NCBI GenBank assembly: GCA_016179965.1
Contig: JACPCF010000018.1
Span: 1 to 39,837, forward strand
Reading direction: 5' to 3'
Origin: Candidatus Rokuibacteriota bacterium
GTDB taxonomy: Bacteria; Methylomirabilota; Methylomirabilia; Rokubacteriales; CSP1-6
Length of the DNA: 39,837 nt
Shown here piece by piece: positions 14,361-23,116 of this stretch. Every line of letters starts with the position of its first letter. Within the stretch, counting starts at the first letter, position 1. Below the pieces are notes generated by a model. That model was not told the DNA's origin. It searched no databases and worked only from the letters and a program-made list of their open reading frames with translations. Both the position numbers and the translations under genes were made by a program.

Positions 14361-17300
14361 CGGCGCTCGCGCCCCTGCTTGAGGCGCAATAGCGCCAGGC
14401 GCGCCGTGGAGCGCACGGCCATGCTCGTGTCCTTGAGGACCGTTTGAAGCGCCTCCTGAGCCTCGGGGGAGCCCAGCTCTCCCAGGGCCCGCGCGGCAGC
14501 GGCCCGGACCGTCTCATGGAAGCCCTTGACGAGCCCCAGGAAGCGCGCGCGGCGCTGGAGGACCTCGACGAGGGGGTCCACCGCCCGTTCATCTTTGAGC
14601 TGTCCGAGGCCGAGGCACGCGGTCTTCAGCACCTCCACGGGCGTCTCCCGCCGCATCAGCCGGAGGATGGAGTCCACGAGCTCCCGAGCCTGAAGTCCCC
14701 TGACGCACTCGAGGGCGCCGGTGAGGACGTTGGGATCCCGTTCGCCGAGCGCCCGCTCGAGGAACTTCAGCGCCGCGGGCCGGGGGAGACGAGACACGAT
14801 GCCCGCGAACTCCGCCCGGACGAGAACGTCGGGGTGAGCCAGGAGGAAGAAGAAATCCGGGCCCAGCTCGGGCGCAACCAGGTCCAGCACGCTGACGATC
14901 CGGCGCGCGACGGGCGCTGAGGTCGGCGGATGGAGCTGCGGCACCAGGAGCCGCAGCCCGGCCCCCGGAAGCGACCGGAGGAGCGACGCGGCGACCTTCC
15001 GCACCTCCGCGTTCTCTTCCTGGGTCACGACGTTCACGATGAATTGAAGCGCGCCTTCTCCCAGTCCCGCCAGGATGGCCCGGCTCTGCTCGCGGCGGGT
15101 CGGATCATCCCCCTTCAGGGCGGTGAGGAGGGGCTCGAACACGCCGGTTGCGGCCATCTTTTCAACGGCGGCGGTGGCCAGCGGGAGGAGCTTCTTTTGG
15201 TCCGGCTTCCCGGCCTGCCCCCGCCCCAGCGCTTCGGCCAGGCTGACCGCCCGCGCGAGGTTGCCGTCCCTGAGCATCAGCTTGAGCGCTTCGACCGCGG
15301 CGCGGACCTCCCACTGGAACACCCGCGGGCTCGTTTCATTCACCAGGGCTTTCTCCAGCGCTTCGAGGGACATCTCACGGAGCCAGGCGAGGGTTCCGAC
15401 GTTCGCGACCGTGAGGAGGAGGGTGAGGCCGGAGGCGGCCCGCTGGCGCGTGCCTTCCATGGGATCGGCCAGCCCCCCCATGAGGCGCTCCCAGAGGAGC
15501 TTGGCCAGGTCCTTCCGCTCGGAGCCGAGCCAGGAATCGACGGCGGCCGGGATCGCTTCCTCGCGAAGGTCCGGCGCCGCCGCGGGCGTATCCAACCACT
15601 GCGCCACCTGCTCGAAGAGTTTCTCCTCCTCGCTGCGCGTCCGCCCGGGGGCGACGGCCGCGCCTCCCGATCCGGCGCCGCCCCCTTGGCCGCCCCCAGG
15701 CCCGCCCGGCCGCCCGCCCCCTGTGAGGGAGGCCCGGGCCGCCGTGTAGAAGCGGCTCCCCACCTGGATGGTCGTGATGCCCTTCTCCTCCAGGGCCCTG
15801 GCCAGGGCCACGGGGCTCATTGGATCATCCGTGCCCGGCAGAGCCAGTTGGGTGAGGAACACCTCGAGGTCCCCGCGCGTCACCCCGCGCGCGAGGGTCA
15901 CGCTCGTCAGGCCGCTCTCCTGGAGAAGCTTGTGGAGGAGCGGGCTGGTGATGCCGAACACCTTCGGGTTCGCGCGGACCCCGTTGATCACGATGCTGTC
16001 CTCGGCGAGCGCCAGCGTCACCGCCGGAATCCGGTCGAGGAGGACCTGTGCCTGGCGTTCCAGGCGCTCCTGGATCGAGACGTTCAGCTCGTTCTCCGGA
16101 GGGTAGAGGCGCAGGTTGTCCACGGCGCCCGCGAGGGACCGGAACACTTCGGCCGACAGGCGCATGCCTTCGTCGTCCAGGACGGTCTCGCCCGCGGGGA
16201 GCCCCCCGACCTGCTTCGTGGTGGCGAGGTAGATGGCGGGGAACACGCCCACATACAGGATCCCGCGGGATATCAGCTCCGCCTCCCACTCGGCGATCTC
16301 CGGGGGGATCCCCAGCGACGGACCGCTGAGAATCCTCACGAGTTCCTGGACCTCGCTTTCGATCACCCCGCGCACGAAGGTGAGGCTCCGAATCCCGTGC
16401 TGCCTGAAGAAGCGGAGGAGGTCCTGAGCATGCGCGACCAGGGCCTTCCCTTCCACCGCCTTGCCGTTCGCCAGCAGGGCCCCGCGCTGCTCCGCGAGGG
16501 TGATCGCCTCGTGCTGCTCCAGCAGCCGCAGGAGCGCCGCGCTGGCGCTGGCCAGCTCCTCGCGGACGAGCTGGCTTCCCTCAGGGAAGACCCGCATGTT
16601 CTTCGCAGCCAGCGTGAGCGTCTTGATGAACTGGACTGCCACCGGGAGGGCCGCCTCGTCGAGCGGCTGCGTCGCCTCCGCGATTCGCACTTTGACCGTC
16701 CCGGCCTCGCCGCCCCCGCCGACGCCCGTGACGCCGCCGCCGGGGCCCGCTCCCACGCCGGTGCCGGCGCCCACCCCGGCGGCTTTTCCGCCTCCCCCCT
16801 CGCCGCTCCCGGGCTCGCCCACATCGGCGGGGGAGAAGAGCCAGTCCCTGAGCGCCTGGAGTTTTTCCCGGTAGAAGCTGGCCCTGCCGGTGTCGTCGGA
16901 GCGCTCGAAGTGGTACGCGATCGGCCCGAGCGCCTCCCCCGGCTCCGGGCCGGCGAACCGCTCGTAGACCTGGGCCACTTTGCGGTGGGTCTCCCGGCGG
17001 TGCGTCGCATCCACGCCGTCGTGGACGATCTCGCGGAGGCGCGCGTTGGAAAACCGGATCTCTCCCGCGTCGGCGACGGGGTCGGTGGCCTCGAACACCC
17101 CCGAGCGGCGCCCGCGCTCCACGAAGTCGAGGGTTTCGCCGGGGTCCTGGCCCAGGACTTCGGCCAGCACCGCGAGGTCCACGTCCGGGCCGATGACGGA
17201 GGCTTCGGAGACCACCTCCAGCGTTTCAGGGTCCAGGTTCTCCAGCCGCCGCGCGATCGCTTCGTCGCCGGACGTGGGGAAGTCTTCCGGGGTCACCTGC

Positions 17301-18709
17301 TCGAAATTCCACGCGCCTTCCTCCCGCCGGAGGGCCCCCCGCGTGATCAGCCCTTTCAGCGTCTCCTCCACCAAGAGCGGAACGCCCGCGCTGACGTGGA
17401 ACAGTTGCTGGTGAAAGCGGGCCGGGAGAGGATGCCGCAGGAGGTCGGCGGCCATCTCCCCCACCTGGATCGGCGTGAGCCGGGAGAGGCTCACCCGCTC
17501 GAACTGGGGTGAGGCCTGGAAGTACGGCAGGAAGGCGGTGAGGGAGCGGAGCTTCGGCCCCCCCTCGGGCTCGTCGGGGAGGCCGGCCCCAGCCGTCGCG
17601 AACACGAGGATCCGTCCGTCCTCCCGGCTCAGGAGGTGGAGGAACGCTTCGAGGCTCGCCTCATCCGCCCAATCGAGATTCTCAAGGAGCACCAGCAGCG
17701 GGGTCCCTTCGGAGATGAAGCAGAGGAGATCCAGGATTGCGTGGAAGAGCTGGCGCCGGCGCTCCGGCGGGGAGATCGCCTCCGCCGCGCCCTTGCTCGG
17801 CGTGAGGAACGGGAGCACCGAGCTCAGGGCCGCCAGTTTGGGTCCCGCCAGCCGCGCCGTGATCGGAGGGATCAGCTCCGGAGCGCGGTCGAAGTACTCC
17901 TGGATGAGGGGGGCCAGGGCGCTGTACGGGACGGCCCGGTTCTGAGCCAGGCAGCCTCCATGGAGGAAGCGGAGGCCGGCGCTTCTGGCCAGCCCCGGCA
18001 CCTCGGCGAGCAGGCGGCTCTTGCCCAGGCCGTGTTCGCCCTCGATCACGACGAAGCGATTCCGCCCGGAGGGCGCCGCCGCGAGGAGCCGCGTGAACAG
18101 TTCCAGCTCTCGCTCCCGAGCCAGGAGGCGGGGGCGGTGAAGCTGCCGGAGGGCTTCCTTCTCCGTCGGGAGCCGCTCGCCCAGGTCGCGGCTGGCGAGG
18201 TTCTTCCCGCCGCGCTTCGCGTGAGCCAGCGCGCGGCGGACTTTCTCGATCAGGCCGGACGCGGTCTGCGCCTCCTCGGGGAACGTCGCCACGCCCAGGC
18301 TCGCCGTGATCGGAATGCCGCTCGCGGCGTGGGGAACGACAATGGGCTCGGCGGCGACCCGCGCTCGGATCTCGTCGGCGATGGGGCCGGCCGCCTCGCT
18401 GCCGATCCCCTCCAGGAAGACGAAGAACTCGTCGCCCGCGTAGCGGACGGCGTACCCGCCGCGGCGGCGCCCCTCCTGCAGCAGCAGGGCCACCTGGCGG
18501 AGCACCACGTCGCCGGCGAGCCGGCCGTGGGTCTCGTTGACCCGCTTGAAGTCATCGAGGTCAAGCAGGATCACCGACAGCGGGATCTTCTCGGAGGCCA
18601 GCCAGCCGAAGCGCTCCTTCAGGTACTGCGCCATGAACCACCAGTTGTAGAGCTGGGTGAGGCGGTCCAGGAAGATCAGCCGGGCGGGATCGCGCAGGGG
18701 GCTCGTCAT
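14357..18709 (-). CDS. Giant GGDEF, STAND-like ATPase and HEAT-repeat protein (downstream paralogue)
   Basis: The product has 1,450 residues. Residues ~10-170 are a GGDEF domain: DRLTQLYN, LDLDDFKRVNETHG and active-type AGDEF at 91-95, with no RxxD inhibitory site. Residues ~195-620 are a STAND-like AAA ATPase: Walker A GEHGLGKS (224-231), a damaged Walker B (LLENLDWAD, 341-349, with E-N where D-D is usual), PLLVEETLKGLITRG, and the typical HRRETHRKVAQVYE and IAYHFERSDD tail. Residues ~695-800 and ~855-960 are two copies of one module (NMRVFPEGSQL; NLRLYPPENEL). HEAT-like repeats fill ~1050-1450. Gly-rich linkers lie at ~631-670 and ~996-1022. The start is ATG 18709, overlapping the upstream paralogue's stop by four bases; the 1,869-aa track ORF over-extends. 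Function is unknown; nucleotide-linked signalling is inferred. Confidence 0.87.
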   Translation of the reverse strand: MTSPLRDPARLIFLDRLTQLYNWWFMAQYLKERFGWLASEKIPLSVILLDLDDFKRVNETHGRLAGDVVLRQVALLLQEGRRRGGYAVRYAGDEFFVFLEGIGSEAAGPIADEIRARVAAEPIVVPHAASGIPITASLGVATFPEEAQTASGLIEKVRRALAHAKRGGKNLASRDLGERLPTEKEALRQLHRPRLLARERELELFTRLLAAAPSGRNRFVVIEGEHGLGKSRLLAEVPGLARSAGLRFLHGGCLAQNRAVPYSALAPLIQEYFDRAPELIPPITARLAGPKLAALSSVLPFLTPSKGAAEAISPPERRRQLFHAILDLLCFISEGTPLLVLLENLDWADEASLEAFLHLLSREDGRILVFATAGAGLPDEPEGGPKLRSLTAFLPYFQASPQFERVSLSRLTPIQVGEMAADLLRHPLPARFHQQLFHVSAGVPLLVEETLKGLITRGALRREEGAWNFEQVTPEDFPTSGDEAIARRLENLDPETLEVVSEASVIGPDVDLAVLAEVLGQDPGETLDFVERGRRSGVFEATDPVADAGEIRFSNARLREIVHDGVDATHRRETHRKVAQVYERFAGPEPGEALGPIAYHFERSDDTGRASFYREKLQALRDWLFSPADVGEPGSGEGGGGKAAGVGAGTGVGAGPGGGVTGVGGGGEAGTVKVRIAEATQPLDEAALPVAVQFIKTLTLAAKNMRVFPEGSQLVREELASASAALLRLLEQHEAITLAEQRGALLANGKAVEGKALVAHAQDLLRFFRQHGIRSLTFVRGVIESEVQELVRILSGPSLGIPPEIAEWEAELISRGILYVGVFPAIYLATTKQVGGLPAGETVLDDEGMRLSAEVFRSLAGAVDNLRLYPPENELNVSIQERLERQAQVLLDRIPAVTLALAEDSIVINGVRANPKVFGITSPLLHKLLQESGLTSVTLARGVTRGDLEVFLTQLALPGTDDPMSPVALARALEEKGITTIQVGSRFYTAARASLTGGGRPGGPGGGQGGGAGSGGAAVAPGRTRSEEEKLFEQVAQWLDTPAAAPDLREEAIPAAVDSWLGSERKDLAKLLWERLMGGLADPMEGTRQRAASGLTLLLTVANVGTLAWLREMSLEALEKALVNETSPRVFQWEVRAAVEALKLMLRDGNLARAVSLAEALGRGQAGKPDQKKLLPLATAAVEKMAATGVFEPLLTALKGDDPTRREQSRAILAGLGEGALQFIVNVVTQEENAEVRKVAASLLRSLPGAGLRLLVPQLHPPTSAPVARRIVSVLDLVAPELGPDFFFLLAHPDVLVRAEFAGIVSRLPRPAALKFLERALGERDPNVLTGALECVRGLQARELVDSILRLMRRETPVEVLKTACLGLGQLKDERAVDPLVEVLQRRARFLGLVKGFHETVRAAAARALGELGSPEAQEALQTVLKDTSMAVRSTARLALLRLKQGRERR

Positions 18710-21700
18710 TTCTTCGCCTTGGCGTCGGCTTCCTGCTGCAGCCTGAGGAGGGCCAGGCGGGAGGCCGAGCGGACCGTCTTGCTCCGATCCCTGAGCGCCG
18801 CCTGCAGCGCCTCCTTGGCCTCCGGGAACGCCAGCTCGCCGAGGGAGCGGGCCGCGGTCGCGCGGATGCCCTCGGGGAGGCCCTTCACCAGACCGAAGAA
18901 GCGCGGCCGCTGCTCGAGAATCTCGAGGAGCGGGCTGACCGCGCGCTCGTCCTTCAGCCCTCCCAGACAGAGGCAGGCCATTCGCTGAACGTGCTGGCTC
19001 CGGGGATTTTCGAGGAGGCGGACCACGGCGTCCACGAGCTCGCCCCCTCGAAGCCCCCGCACGCATTCCAGGGCGCCCAGCACCACCTCGGACTTTCGCT
19101 GGCCGAGCGCCTGGCCGAGGAACCGCACGGCCTGCTCCCGGGAGAGCCGCGTCAGCGTCCTGGCCATCTCCGCCCGGACTTCCACCTCCGGGTGGCCGAG
19201 GAGGGGCAGGAACTCGGCTCCCAGCGCCGGGACGACGACGTCGAGTACCGCCACGATGCGGGTCAGCCGCTCCGTGGAGGTAGAGCGCTCCAGTTCCCGG
19301 ATCAACGGCCGCACGCTGGCCTCCCCCTGGGCGCGCAGGAGTCCGGCGGCGGCGCGGTAGATCTCCTCGTCCTTGCCTTCGAGGATCACCTGCAGCAGGA
19401 GCGGCACCGCGCCGGGACCCAGCCCGCCGAGGATGGCGCTCCCCTGCTGGCGCCGGGTCGGGTCGGGGTCCTTCAAGGCCTTCAGGACGGGCTCGATCGC
19501 GCCGGCGGCCGCCAGGGAATCCACGAGGCCCCGGACGGCGCTCTGAAACCGCTCGGCCTCGGGCCCCCGGCTCTGCGCCGTCCCGGCCACGGCCTCCGCG
19601 AGATGGGCCGCGCGGGCAAAATCGGCGGCGCTGAGGAGGCGCTTCAGGATCTCGGCCGCGAGCGTCACTTCGCCCTGGAAGGCCTCGAGCTGGGTTTCCT
19701 TCCTCGCGGCGTGGGACAGCGGCTCCAGGATCTGGGCCAGGAGCCACTCGCGGGATTCGTCTTCCGCCCGTCCGAGGGAGCGCGACAGGCCCTGAGCCGC
19801 CTTCCAGCGGAGTTTCCCGTCGGGCTCTGCCAGCGCGCCCGTCATCCGGCCGACCAGCCGCGTTGCCAGATCTTCCCGCCCGAGTCGCCGGAGCGCGCCC
19901 AGGGCCGTGGGGATCTCGTCCTGGATCTGAGGCTCCAGGAAGACCGCCAGGGGCTCCTGGAGCCACAGCGTCGCCTGGCGGATCGTCTGCTCCGCCTGGG
20001 AGACTTCGGGGGCCGGCGCCTCGGGCGGAATCTCTGCGCGCGGGGGCTCGGGTTCAGGGAATTCCGACGTGTCCAGCCGCTCGGCCGCCGCGTACATGCG
20101 GGTGCCGACCTCGATCGTCGTGATCCCGCGCCCTTCGAGCAGGCTCCGCCAGGAGGCCGGGGTCGGCTGCGGTTCCTCCAGCGGCTGGGCCAGCTGCGTC
20201 AGGAACGCGCGAAGCTCCTCCCGGGTGACGCCCCGCCGGATGGTCAGGCTCGTGAGGTCGTTGTCCTGCATGAGGCGCTCCAGGATCTCGATCGTAATCC
20301 CGAACAGCCGGGGGTTCGGCCGGGTGGCGTTGACGACGATGGTGCCCTCCGCCATCCCGACCGTCAGGCTCGGGATGCGCGTGAAGAGCGCCTGGGTTTG
20401 GCGCTGCAGCTGGTCGAGGGTGAGCGTGATCAGCTCGCTCTCGGGCGGGTAGAGCCGGATGTTGTCCACCGAGGCCGCCAGGGCGCGGAGGACGTCGCGC
20501 ACCAGCGCCAGGGTCGGATCGTCGAGGCGGACCTCCTTCTGCTCGCGGCGCCAGACGGCCCTCCCCTCTCCGGCCGCGAGATAGATGACGGGGAAGATGC
20601 GCACGTGGCTGATCTTCTCGGCCTTGAGGCGCTGCTCCCAGAATTCCAGGTCGTGCTGGACGCCGGCGGAGGGCCCGCTCAGGATCTTGAGCATGCCCAT
20701 CACGTCGGTCCGCGTCGTGCCGCGCTCGAAGGTGCAGCGGCGGATCCCGTGCTCCGCGTACACCCGCAGGAGGTCCTGGGCGACCGGGAGGATCCCCTTG
20801 GCCTCGACGGCCTGGCCGTTGATCTGAAGGGCCTGGCTTTCCTCCGCGAAAGTCACGGCCTCGACCCGCTTGAGGAGTTCCAGCAGCGCCCCCGTGGCCG
20901 CGACCACGCCGTCCAGCACGAGCTGGCTCCCCTCGGGGTACACCCGCATGTTCTTCACGGCGACGGTCAGGGCGCGGAGGAACCGCTCCGCCAGCGGCCA
21001 GGACTGCTCGTCCAGCGGCGGCGCCGTCTCGGCGGCCCCGACCTTCAGACTCAGCTCCCGGGCGATCTCCTCCACCGAGAAGAGCTGGCCCGAGAGCTCC
21101 TGGACCCGCTGGCGGTAGAACTTCCCCTTTGCCGCGTCGTCCGAGCGCTCGAAGTGGTACGCCAGCGGCCCCAGCACCTTGTCCACCCGATCCCCCGCCA
21201 GCCGCTCGGCCACCTCGCCCACGGTGCGGTGCGTCTTCCGGCGATTGTCCTGGTCGAGGTTGGAGTACACGATCTGCTGGAAGCACTGGCTCAGGAAGCG
21301 CACCTCGTCCTCGTCCACCAGCGGTCCGGGCTCCTCGAACACCCGGCGCTTCTTCCCCTGATCCACCAATTGCTGCGTCTCCCCGGGATTCTTCCCCAGC
21401 ACGCCCGCCAGCACCGCCACGTCCACGTGGGGGCCCACGACCGCCGCCTTGCCGATCATGGTGTGGATCTCCTGGTCGAGCGCCTCGAGCCCTCCGAGCA
21501 CCGCCGCTTCCAGGGAGGCGGGCACCGTGGCAGGCTCGACGGCGTCGAGGTTCCACATCCCGTCCGTGGTCTTCAGCAGGCCCTTGGTGATGAGTCCCTT
21601 GAGCGTTTCCTCCACGAAGAGTGGGATCCCCTCGCTGGCGTCGTAGAGGCGCTGGAAGAACGCGGGGGACGCGGTGTGACGCTGGAGGATCTCGGTCACC

Positions 21701-22953
21701 ATCTCGGTGACATGGGCGAGGGGAAGCGACCCGAGCCCCACCCTCAGGAAGTTCTGTGACTGGCGGAGGAGCGCGAAGAGACGGGCCAGGGGGAGCGGAC
21801 CCCCCTCCTGCCGGGCCAGGGTCTCGGACTGGGCGGCGGCGTAGACGATCACCTTCCCTTCCTCCCGATCCAGCAGGCGGTAGAAGACCTCGAGGCTCGC
21901 CTCGTCCACGAAGTGGAGATCGTCGAGGAAGAGCAGGAGGGGCGCCTGCTCGGAGAGCTGGCACAGGAGATCTCCCATTCCGTGGAAGAGGAGGCTCCGT
22001 CGGTCCTCCGGAGCCAGGCCCTCCCCCGCCCCATCGGACGGGCCCAGGGCGGGGATGAGCGTCCCGAGCTCCTTCACCGTCTGAGCCGACAGCCGGGTTC
22101 GGACCGTATCCCGCAGCTGCGGCTCCCGGGTCAGGCAATCAGCCAGGATCCGGGTGAGGCTGCTGTAGGGAATGGCGCGGTGGGAGTCCAGGCAACGGCC
22201 GAAGAAGCACCGAAGCCGGCGTCCGGCGGCGCGGCGCATCACTTCGAGCAGGAGGCGGGTCTTTCCCAGCCCCCGGTTCGCCTCCACGAGGAGGAAGCGG
22301 TTCTTCCGCTCGGCCCCCTCGGCGAGCGGTCGCTCCAGCTCCGCCAGGGCGTCGTCCCGGCCGACCAGGCGGGGACACGGAAACCGCTTGAGGATCTCCA
22401 CCTCCGGCGGCAGCGCCCAGCCGCCCGCCCGGCTCACGCAGTTCTTTCCGGCGCGCTTGGAGCGGTAGAGGGCCTGGTCGGCGGCCTCGATGAGCTCGGA
22501 GGGCGACGGGGCGTCCTCGGGATAGGCGGCGACGCCGAGGCTGATCCGGACCGGGATTCCGTCCGGCGCCTTCTCCGTGGTGAACCGCTCGGTGTTAACC
22601 CGTTCGCGGATTCCCTCCGCCACCTTCACGCCTTCGGCGGCGTCGGCCCCCTCGAGGAAGGCGAAGAACTCGTCTCCGGCGAAGCGGATGGCGTACGCGT
22701 TGGCGGGCAGCGAGGCGCGGATCAGGTCGGCGAGGCGCTTGAGGATGAGGTCGCCGTCGAGATGCCCGTAGGTGTCGTTGACCTGCTTGAAGCCGTCCAG
22801 GTCCAGCATGATGACGGACAGCGGGGTGCGGTCGCGCGCGAGCTGGTCCAGGCGCTCCCGCAGATACTGCCGCATGAACCGCCGGTTGTAGAGCCCGGTC
22901 AGCTCATCGACGAATATGAGCCGTGAGGCCTCGCGAATCGCCGAGAGATCCAT
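18706..22953 (-). CDS. Giant GGDEF, STAND-like ATPase and HEAT-repeat protein (upstream paralogue)
   Basis: This 1,415-residue paralogue is collinear with the next gene. The GGDEF domain (~10-172) has DELTGLYNRRFM, LDLDGFKQVNDTYGHLDGD and AGDEF at 92-96, without an RxxD I-site. In the ATPase, Walker A is EANRGLGKT (first Gly replaced by Ala225), while Walker B is intact (LLLFLDDLHFVDEASLEVF, Asp344-Asp345). The ATPase tail HRTVGEVAERL and LAYHFERSDDA follows. Two sensor-like modules begin NMRVYPEGSQL (~669) and NIRLYPPESEL (~831), and HEAT-like repeats run from ~1000 to the end. I start at ATG 22953, where similarity to the paralogue begins; the track's 41 extra residues overlap a candidate sigma-54 promoter. 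Which nucleotide it binds or makes is not known. Confidence 0.87.
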   Translation of the reverse strand: MDLSAIREASRLIFVDELTGLYNRRFMRQYLRERLDQLARDRTPLSVIMLDLDGFKQVNDTYGHLDGDLILKRLADLIRASLPANAYAIRFAGDEFFAFLEGADAAEGVKVAEGIRERVNTERFTTEKAPDGIPVRISLGVAAYPEDAPSPSELIEAADQALYRSKRAGKNCVSRAGGWALPPEVEILKRFPCPRLVGRDDALAELERPLAEGAERKNRFLLVEANRGLGKTRLLLEVMRRAAGRRLRCFFGRCLDSHRAIPYSSLTRILADCLTREPQLRDTVRTRLSAQTVKELGTLIPALGPSDGAGEGLAPEDRRSLLFHGMGDLLCQLSEQAPLLLFLDDLHFVDEASLEVFYRLLDREEGKVIVYAAAQSETLARQEGGPLPLARLFALLRQSQNFLRVGLGSLPLAHVTEMVTEILQRHTASPAFFQRLYDASEGIPLFVEETLKGLITKGLLKTTDGMWNLDAVEPATVPASLEAAVLGGLEALDQEIHTMIGKAAVVGPHVDVAVLAGVLGKNPGETQQLVDQGKKRRVFEEPGPLVDEDEVRFLSQCFQQIVYSNLDQDNRRKTHRTVGEVAERLAGDRVDKVLGPLAYHFERSDDAAKGKFYRQRVQELSGQLFSVEEIARELSLKVGAAETAPPLDEQSWPLAERFLRALTVAVKNMRVYPEGSQLVLDGVVAATGALLELLKRVEAVTFAEESQALQINGQAVEAKGILPVAQDLLRVYAEHGIRRCTFERGTTRTDVMGMLKILSGPSAGVQHDLEFWEQRLKAEKISHVRIFPVIYLAAGEGRAVWRREQKEVRLDDPTLALVRDVLRALAASVDNIRLYPPESELITLTLDQLQRQTQALFTRIPSLTVGMAEGTIVVNATRPNPRLFGITIEILERLMQDNDLTSLTIRRGVTREELRAFLTQLAQPLEEPQPTPASWRSLLEGRGITTIEVGTRMYAAAERLDTSEFPEPEPPRAEIPPEAPAPEVSQAEQTIRQATLWLQEPLAVFLEPQIQDEIPTALGALRRLGREDLATRLVGRMTGALAEPDGKLRWKAAQGLSRSLGRAEDESREWLLAQILEPLSHAARKETQLEAFQGEVTLAAEILKRLLSAADFARAAHLAEAVAGTAQSRGPEAERFQSAVRGLVDSLAAAGAIEPVLKALKDPDPTRRQQGSAILGGLGPGAVPLLLQVILEGKDEEIYRAAAGLLRAQGEASVRPLIRELERSTSTERLTRIVAVLDVVVPALGAEFLPLLGHPEVEVRAEMARTLTRLSREQAVRFLGQALGQRKSEVVLGALECVRGLRGGELVDAVVRLLENPRSQHVQRMACLCLGGLKDERAVSPLLEILEQRPRFFGLVKGLPEGIRATAARSLGELAFPEAKEALQAALRDRSKTVRSASRLALLRLQQEADAKAKK

Positions 22954-22969
22954 CGTGTGTTGAAAATCC

Positions 22970-23020
22970 CTCGATGCACCAACCGTGCCAGAATGGCCGG
23001 GCTGCCGGCCGTGCATCAAG
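22970..23020. repeat. Interrupted inverted repeat overlapping the sigma-54-like site
   Basis: CTCGATGCAC (22970-22979) and GTGCATCAAG (23011-23020) are inverted copies with one mismatch, and a GGCCG/CGGCC stem lies between them. The left arm covers the -12 region of the candidate promoter. It could be an operator or an RNA hairpin. The remaining part of this 163-base gap holds AGGAGG/CCTCCT (about 23038-23057), a possible weak terminator for the preceding MetE-like gene. Confidence 0.4.
22974..22991 (-). promoter_or_regulatory. Sigma-54-like promoter before the GGDEF-ATPase pair
   Basis: The minus strand reads CTGGCACGGTTGGTGCAT. This matches the -24/-12 pattern TGGCACG-N4-TTGCW with one mismatch, and GG and GC are separated by exactly 10 bases as required. 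The predicted start is about 12 bases before the ATG at 22953. No enhancer-binding activator gene is present in the window. Confidence 0.45.
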
Positions 23021-23116
23021 GGGCTCTGAGAACCCCAGGAGGGGTATCTAACCTCCTGCCGCCCCTTGGGCGTCACACCTATTGTGCATTTTTGGCAGCT
23101 GATGGCCCAAGATGTC

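Noticed and set aside
14357-19966. The 1,869-aa form of the downstream giant protein
   Set aside because: The first ~419 residues are an Arg/Pro/Gly-rich out-of-frame reading of the upstream paralogue. The true start is ATG 18709, where the GGDEF domain begins and the upstream stop is overlapped.
14930-21759. Very long plus-strand ORFs (860 aa at 14930, 922 aa at 18991) opposite the giant genes
   Set aside because: They are antisense shadows of GC-rich coding DNA. Their translations are Arg/Pro/Gly/Glu/Leu-rich with no recognisable domain, whereas the minus-strand frames have clear domains.
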